DNA of 64,000 bases, taken from Gavia stellata. Its lineage: Eukaryota; Chordata; Aves; Gaviiformes; Gaviidae. The stretch lies in contig NC_082613.1 of NCBI RefSeq assembly GCF_030936135.1, positions 7,068,001 to 7,132,000 of the forward strand, written 5' to 3'. The notes beneath the pieces were generated by a model that saw nothing but the letters and a program-made list of their open reading frames with translations, did not search any database and had not been told where the DNA came from. Within the stretch, counting starts at the first letter, position 1; each line of letters begins with the position of its first letter. Shown here piece by piece: positions 26,301 through 35,300 of the stretch. A program made the translations under genes and the position numbers.

Positions 26301-29300
26301 TCACTGGCGTTTTCAGGAAGAGAACTACTTCAACATGAAGCTGAATGTTTGAGCTTAACTAACATCTAAACAAGTGTTCAAAATACTGACAGAAGCCATT
26401 AATATCTTTAGCCATAGACTTCACTCTGTGCATTACAGCATGAGGGTAAGCATAATACTGTACTACCAGTCTGCCAGTGAAATAAACAGGCTTTATTTCT
26501 TACAGTAAGATAATGAGCAACAACTGCTAATGGGTTAATTCTCAAAGAAAATAACATGTCTAAATCTATAACTTACTGAAGACAAGGGGGAAGTTCATAA
26601 TCCTTTAAGTGACTTATTTAACTGGAAAAATACATATTCCTCATGTCTGCAGCCAAGAAAAGGACTAACTGGTATGAAAATAATAAAATGGAAGCAACGA
26701 GGAACAAAGATAAAATACGAAGAGCACAAGTTAAAGTCATGCCTACTGTATGTCTTATGAAATAGATTATTTTGAATAATGAAGTTCACGCTAAAATTTC
26801 AGAGCTTGTAGATAAGCAAGTGACCACCAGTTTCAGACACGGTCCATTTCACTGGTTGTTTTTTTTTTTTTTTGTGTCCAGCTGCATCTCTAATTTCATT
26901 GTGTAGCATGGCAATATCACTCTTGCACTACTCAGGCTGTGCTCCTAATAAAAAGGGTGTGTGTGCCAGTAACAGTAGTAGGGGTCCTGCAATGCATGTT
27001 TACCTATAAGTCCCTGTTTCTGAGCCTCTGCAGGAGTTTAGGGCAAGGAGACATGGGAAATTTGAGGCCAGGGAACAAAGGCAAACTGAGTGAAAAGCCA
27101 TCTTTCAATCCCAGTGTACCCAGCTGAAGGAAACAAAACTTCCCTGAACATTGCAACAGTCCGCAGCAATTGGAGATAACACCTAGCAGCAACCAGGACA
27201 AGCATCTGATTTCCCAAACCCTCTGCAGACTCAATCCAGCACTCGCTGGTCTACAGTAAGGAAGTGGCTTTCAACATACAACACAGGCAAAACTAGGGAA
27301 CAGTAATAAAAAAAGAACAAGGATCCAGCCCTTTTCCAGGCAAGAGCTGCTCCTTCCTCTTCAGGACTCTTAAATTAATCCTTTCACTTGTGCAACCAAA
27401 AGGACTGGGGGAATATGAGGAAACAGAGAAGATATGGGTGGTGTTCTTTCATACAATATGACAACTCTTCCACAGGATTAAACACTGTCTCCAGAGGTCT
27501 TTAGTTAGGTGGTACTGACAGAAAGAGGCTAGGAGAAACCTGAATTGTGAGAAGTCATTTCAAACTGTTTGTCCTTTAAAAGTACTTTGGCAAGAATGCA
27601 GATTAAAGTTTCATTCCAGTAAATCCAAATAAACTCCCAGTTTTTTTGCATGAATCTGATGGGAACTAATAAAATATATCCTGTTACTTACAAGCTGACT
27701 TGATCAGAAGCTACAAATTATAAATAAATGTCTAGGAGCAATTTAGAAGTAAGCTTCAATATGCACCCAAAATATCACTCAGTTTTTACACAAAAACTGA
27801 CTTACAGATTAAGCATTTTATTAAAAAAAAATAATCAAATGAATCAACAAATGACCCAAGAATAGAACATGAAGTTTCTTATTAAAAACTTATTCCCAGG
27901 TTCCTGGAACTGTACTGCTCATTTTCCCACACGAGTTTCTTGGAGACATAATTTGTTTCAAATGAACTTTAACCTGAAGAAAGACCATCTGGTCCCTATT
28001 TATTTACAGGAACTTACAAACTCAACCCAAAGTACTGTACTCAGTACATGGCCTGTACTCAGTTTCATGTATAACCCAGGACTTGTTGGAGATGCTTTTT
28101 TATGTAGGAAAGTAAAGAAAAAGAAAAAAACCCCATCATGCAGCATGTTCACACTGAGCTTGCTGAGAGTCCATCTGAAAACCATTACTGAAGCTAATGG
28201 GTCTCTAGCATGTATTAATCATAGCAATATTCATAATTGATTTCTCTCCAAACCACACCCAATCCACTGTAGGGCACTGCCAGCATTTACCCACTCCATG
28301 TTGTCTTCTAAAACGTGAATGGAACGTTCCTTTTTACCGTCGTTGCAGCAAATCCAGTATCGAGCTTTCACCTTTCGTCACCGTCACACAGAACAATTGT
28401 TGTGTCTCAGTTCTGAACTGAGTTAAAAGGAGAAATCCAATAGCAAGGTGCTACATAGCATGGGCTTGGTTTGCAGAAGCTGAACTAGTCAAACTGGAAA
28501 AAAAAAATCTGCACAAATAACCCTCTTAAAATATAATTTAGGTATGACTTTACCCATGTCAGTTCAGAAATCATTGGAGCATGATCCTCCTTCCTTAAAG
28601 GATTCTGTATTTTAAACAAAATTTTACATATATAAAACCCCCAGGAAAATAATAATTAAACCAGCCCATTCTCAATCGTTAAGAAACAATATTCTATTCA
28701 TTATTCTGAGTGACCATAACCACATTATATTCTTGAAAGATTTTTTTACTTCTAACAACAGTAAAAGAGTAATGGAACTGTGAAAGCTGAGAGCATTTAA
28801 ACATACATAAAAAATGCTCATTAAGTTCTATATGTTATCATGTTATAAGTAGATCGATCACAACTCTTAGATCTCAGCAACCAATGTTTACTAACTTTTG
28901 ATGACTGTTGATCTAAGAGCAAATAGTGTCAATGTGACCTTGTTCAAGGAAACACTATGCTCTCTACCATCCTGCACACACTAACTCTGTATCTGAGAGA
29001 CATATGCATAACTTCTGTTTCAAAAAGCCTGAGGCATATGCTCAATAGCTCTCTATCTAATTTAAACATTTGATTAAGTGTTTTACATGGCACAGACTTT
29101 AATAGTTAGGTTATTATTTCAAGTGTGTATTAAGAGTATGTTGACTCTGAAAACAGTTCCAAAATAAATTTTAAAGTGACACAAGAAATTATGTTTTAAA
29201 ATGTAATCTCGTCCTTAACTTCCAGAGTGACTACCTGAACTCTCAGAAGGACTTCCACCACAGATTCAATAACGACTACCCTGTCTCCAAACTACCTCAG

Positions 29301-32300
29301 CACACTATTACACCAATAACAACTTCTTAGGAGAATCAACATAAAAAATTGGTAATGGTGCCTTTTTCAACCCCCCAAAAGTGAGGTTAAATAGGTGTTA
29401 TGCATTGCTAGGTAACTCTTTTATTCCATCATTTCTAAAAGCATATTTTTTGTCATATAGCAAACTTCCAAACAAGCAGGCACCAAAGATTGCCCACGCA
29501 AGAATCAGGAAGCCAGTTAGAACAGAAATTCCAAAACATTTAATCACTTTGGGCCCCATCAAAATCTACAGACCACCACAGATGAGCACTAACTCACAAT
29601 CTACAAGATCCCATCAAATACAAAAAGAGTGACGAGAAACAGTCCTGCTTGTTCTTTTAATTTTAGTAGTCTGTTGGAGAATTAAACACAACAATAGGTG
29701 AGAACATCCTATTCAAAAGTGCAAATACTAAACTGACAATTTCCATGACACATACAATTCTTCCTGATGAACAGGAAGCAGGAGGCAGCAGAAAACTCCT
29801 GATCTTCAGAGTTTCTGCTGCAGAATACATATCACCAAACTCCATTATCTGGAAGCAAAGTTGTTTCTCTTCCTGCTGACTGAAAGTCCTATACTGCACA
29901 TTTTGGCATGTGACTTAGTAACAATAGTTTAAATTTTCTCTTCTTACTGTACAAAACCTCAAAAATACGGCACAAACAAAATGCACTTATGTGTAAAAAG
30001 GTATTATAAGTTTTACTTGTATTCGTAAGTTGCTCTATTTTAGACAAAGCTCTTTTTCAACTCTTTTCAGTCTAAATAGTTAGAAACTTCAAAATTTGTC
30101 CCAAGCAATTAATCTAACAAGCTTGCTATCCAATATAAACCACCACTAAAAAATTCTCATTGCTCTTTCAAAAAATCTTTGGCCAGGGAGTTTTATAGTT
30201 TGGCAAGACGGTTCAAAGCATTTACCATTCAGGCAATAAAAGACAATCTCTCTCAACATTGCTACAGTGTCTGACGAGTTTTCACATTTTAATGGTCTTT
30301 TTAAACTTGAATCCTTCAGTATCCTGCTACTTAAGACATGAAGCAAGAAAGAAAAGTTTACTTCCAAGGGACGTAAGTCACTTAGAAAAAGTCCTCACAC
30401 ATTAATTACAGTTGCCTTACTAAAAGTCTTCCATCCACGACAGTTCCCTCTCACATTCTTGTGCCTTTCCCTAGTACCAATACAGTCTTTTTAACAATTC
30501 CAGTAGAAACAGATAAATATATGTACTTGTCAGCTCTTCATGTAAACTTTCTATTGAAGCGAAATATGTTTTTTTGAAAGAGAACTCTGACAGAAAGACT
30601 GCTTCATCTTTCCTGTACCTAGACTCCATAAAGCCTTTCAAATCTAGTATTACAGCAAATACTGTCGAGATAAACCAAAGAATGCTGAATTGTTCATCTT
30701 GGGGCTTTCCATTCCCTTGAATTAGGCAAAATCTGCATATGCATTCATTTTTTTCCTAAACACTTATTTTGTGACCTGCATATCACTGGGCAAACAGATT
30801 GCTCTATTTCTTGTATGAGCTGCCACAGAAAAAAAAAAGAAAACTGAGCAGTGAGACAACTGTCTGTGGGACTTCCCACAAAGTGGTAAGCGTTCCCATG
30901 AGCCAAGCCAGAAGGCCTGGAAAGGAAGCAACCCTTTGCTCTGAGCACAGGAAAGTAATTTCCTATAGTTTCATGAAGCACAACGTTTTATGATACACGT
31001 CTTGTAACATGTAAATATATGTTCATTACCTAGTTCAGATGATCTAGTTTAAAGTATACGAGTATGAAGGTGAGGACTGCAGAATTGTAGTTTGGGCTGC
31101 TGGATATCTGTATTCTCTGGTGAATGTTTTTACTGCATCATTCCAGCATCTGTTTGACAAAGTCCTTTGGGAAACCATTGCTGTTTACAATTTAGCAGAC
31201 TATCAATACTGCTCTGTGGGCTCATAGGTGAAATTAATGCACAAGAATAGCTTGTTTTGAAAGAGCTTTCTTGAATTTCACAGTAGCGGGGAATAGAAGT
31301 GCCACACAGCTCCTAGACTGACACTCGTCCAGTTTACATCCATGCTATAAACCTCGTCCCCTGGGATGAACTGAAAACACAGATTCTGCTAGCTGAAAAG
31401 AGAGACTGAATACATAACGTAAACAAGCAAATACAGGATTATTCTTTTCGAACTACTTTCATCATGTCACTCTGTGAAGTCTCATAATGTCTCTGCACAC
31501 AGACATGGCAGGGGCACATAGGGCTGGGCATCTGGGCACATACTGGCAGATGGAAGGTGGCAAGGCCATAAAAAAAAAACATGCTGTGGCCCACATGGAT
31601 CCCATAGGTTGGATTTTGGTTCAAAAAACATACTGTAATTCTTAAAATACAGCAGTTAGCACCAGTAGAAACATATTCAAACATTCTGTACTTCAGAAAA
31701 TTTTCTGCATTTTGAAAGAACATGTACCAGAAGAGGATTCTGTTTGTTAATAAACAATTTCTAATCCCAGTGTATGTACAATACACAACACTTCATTTTT
31801 TTCCCTTCTTCATTAGTTCTGGTTCATTTTACTCTATGCCCCATTGCTGCATAAAGACAGAATGTGCTGGGGGAATGCTGCTAATTAGCGCCTTGGATAT
31901 AAACAAACTGTTAGCTACCAGAAAGCATGGCAACCAGTTCCCCATGATCCTATTTAGAAAAGTTCTGGTACTCTTCTTGATTCTGAATACAGAATGAGAA
32001 CATTATCTGTATATATCCAAAAATCTATCAAATCACTCTTCGACCTTAATCAAAGGTAATGTGGACTAAAATACGTTCTCCCAGCTGGTTACCACTGTCT
32101 TTGTGCACCAAAATCCAATAATGAAAAGCTGACAGACTAGATTATATTATATCATATCTACTTCATTACTTCTAGAAGCATCCTTCTGAATATTGTGAAG
32201 AATTCACATGTATGTGAAAAGAGTTGCATGCAAATATGAGGCTATGATAAAAACTAATTACTAAAAAAAATCCAGAAAACAGGTGGGATTCATTTAGTTT

Positions 32301-35300
32301 TTGTAAGATTATCAGACTGGGCAAACCATGGACAAAACATCTCATTCCTGCATTTAATAATCAAGTTGCATCCATCTATCAATAAAAATTTAGATGCAAA
32401 CAAAAAACTCATTAAAAATAAATTAGTATCTGCCAACAGGAAAGCAGAGCCATTAGGACTCAACCGGTATTCTATAGAACAAAATTAGCACTGAATGCAG
32501 CAATAAGAGGCTAAACCTAACTAACAATATTCCACATCACCTGCAACAACTTACCAAGCAAGTTTTTCCTTCCCAGTCTTGTTTAATACAAATATACTAT
32601 ATGTTTTATCAAATATCAGGGTGTTTGCTGAAAAGTAACTCTGCCTAAATGTGGCAACTATCACCACAAATCTCACTGATAATAAAAGTAGTGATAGGTA
32701 AAAAAGGAGTATTTGCGACTTTTATCATTGCCCCTAGCTACAAAGAAACTGATATAATTAGATCAAACCAGCACTGTAAAATGAAATGCAGTCAGTATTT
32801 TCTAAAATAATTCATGTAATTGCTGAAAATTCTATGAAGAGTTGCCCAAAACCAAAAAAGACAACAGCAAATGTCCTTTTAAAAATACAGGGATCAAAAC
32901 ACAACCTGAAAATGTAATCAGTTTAAACACATAGAGCAGACACTGATAAAACACAAACCACATGCATTCAGGAAAAAAAAACACCCACAAACAAACAAAA
33001 CCAAATACCCAAAACCCCAAAACAAAAACAATCACCCTTTTTAAAACTGAAATCATAACCAAATATTCGAAAAAATGAAATTTCTAAAGTAGTTATTTCA
33101 AAATCAAACTGTCTCTGAGAAGAAAAACATTCATTTTTACAACTACTGAGAAACACATTTTTATTAAAAAAGGCCGTATAGAATTACTTCAAGCCATCAT
33201 AAAAGAGAACTTTTACAAGTTCCATTTCAATTTGCATATTCAGATTAAAAAACCACTTCATAATAGTGGCTGTGAATGCAATTGTATATATATATAGACA
33301 CACACAGGTATGTATCTATATCTACATATCTATCTGTGGAGGTCATCTGTGACCTGACTGCTACTAAAGCTGAAGAAAAACTCACCTTGTGACAAACTTC
33401 TGATTTAATTTCTTTGAGAGCGCGTTCAGAGAACACACAGCCACAGTTTCTCAAGAAGCAAAACCTTCAAGGAAAGGACAAGACATACAATTGTTTTTAA
33501 GAAATCCTCTATCTAAAAAGATATACGTGCAGTGCTGATTTAACACAGAAACAACATTCCAATGGGCTAGCTGGACACAGCTAACTTTCTCTTTACAAAT
33601 TCTTGCAGCTAATCAAGGTATCAGCACCTTTAAGTATGCACTTATTAATATGCATAATGTAAGAATAGAATGACAAATACTGGGTACATTAAACCACAAC
33701 ACATATTTTATTATTTCATTCTCCGTATAATTCAGCATAGGTTTATGACAAACTCTTAAGGGGATCTTAGCAAAACAGAAGCTCTTGAGATGTTTTTGTA
33801 CATTTGCTATAGGTCTACACAAGCTTCTCTGGCATCATCACCACAATCTGTTTTACTACAAAGTTATACTGTTTGAATGGTTCCACCTTCCACCAAGCTT
33901 ATTGGTTTCACTTACTCGGACTCAAGCTCTCCAGCAAAGCTGTAACAAGTGACCCTAGCCAGGGTCTGCTCTCCCATGTCTCTCCTGTCCACATGGAAGA
34001 TTCTTGCAAGACTGTGTGAAACAATTATGCACACAGTTCATGCGATCTCCCTATCCTGAGAGCTACTGTCAATCCTTGCCTCTCTGTCACCCTCAACTGA
34101 ATCAAAAAATACTAAGGTAGCTCTTGTAAAAATGGGTTTACTTTTTAGGGTCTCTCTTTAATTCCACCTGAATATCTCCCGGCTAATCACTCTCTGGAGG
34201 AAGAAATACTTCACAACTATCAAGCTGTGAACCTGGACTCTTCTCACTCATCAGGGTTAACATGCACAGAAAAAGAAATCGCTGATTTGCCCAAACCAGG
34301 ATGGAAGGAAATGTCCTTCCTCAGCCCAATAAAACCCAGATACTATTGCAGGATTAGAATAGACGTATAATCCATCTCCATTCCGATCCTAACAGAGGGA
34401 GAGGTAGAATTGCTCAATGTGACAAAAAAGGGAGGTCTCATCTGATCTCCCTCTGCTTGCCCATACTGATCTCCCGTGGTTTAGCCCCCAAACAACTTTC
34501 AGTCACTTTTTCTCTGCAAACATAGCCCTCTACTCCTTTATTATACATTTAAATTAATTTAGGAAAGAGTTAACTTTTTATCTTTCCTCTTGAACATGAA
34601 ATGAAAGGACACTTAGTAGTCTCCTGAACTCCCTCCTTCTGAAAGGAAGACAAATATTCCCCACAAAGGCTTGAGTAAGTACATGAGTTGCAATGTTATC
34701 AATTCAAACATTTTTACCTGCTCTATATTCAGTTTAGCATAGTACTAGCTTCTAAAAACAAAACCCAGGAACTTACTGACCTATGTCTTCCATTCATTTC
34801 CAATCCCACCACAGGGCATATAAAGCGTGCAGACTGGATGTCATCATATTTGTCACCTTTTATACTCTCTTTATCACCACTCCAAGCTGGATTATCTGCA
34901 AGGTTTAGTTCTGTTACATTCTGAAAAACAAAAATGCAAGCCTTAAGCTGTTGACTAATGATTTTTGAGCCATGACAATATTCTCTAAGATTTCTTTCAT
35001 TGTGGCTTGCTATTTTTAACACTTCTAGTATATGGTGAGAACACAAGAAAATTGAGGTTTTGCAGTATGTTTTAACTTTCATGGCACTCTTTAACATGAG
35101 ACACAACCTGTTTACCTTAATGCTCTTGATATGTGATGCAGCTTCCATAGGAGTTTTATCAGCTGACTTGTCCAACAAAAATTCAATGATGGCATCTTTA
35201 TTATACAACCTGTAACATAAAATTTTTAGTAATCATATTTGATTCTCATAAAAGGTGCTAATTTATAAATAAAAGAATGTTAATATAGTGGTCTTTATTG

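Larger units (their letters stand above)
14292..33385 (-). other. RTF2 intron 5, host of GCNT7 and a CR1 copy
   Basis: A 19.1-kb intron, by far the largest in RTF2. Apart from GCNT7 (plus strand, 23.8-26.35 kb), a CR1 fragment (about 17.0-17.75 kb), a polypurine tract (19.24-19.28 kb) and a possible leader exon (19.67-19.72 kb), it is AT-rich sequence with short homopolymers and a TA/CA-type simple run at about 33.28-33.31 kb. I see no other gene in 14.3-17.0, 17.8-19.2, 19.8-23.7 or 26.4-33.4 kb. Confidence 0.85.

Noticed and set aside
27869-28240. 123-codon plus-strand frame downstream of GCNT7
   Set aside because: No recognisable domain, a lysine run from an A tract, and no splice or conservation clue.
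33280-33335. TA/CA/TATC simple repeats as a possible regulatory or CRISPR-like array
   Set aside because: Short imperfect microsatellite only; no spacer-repeat pattern and a vertebrate context.
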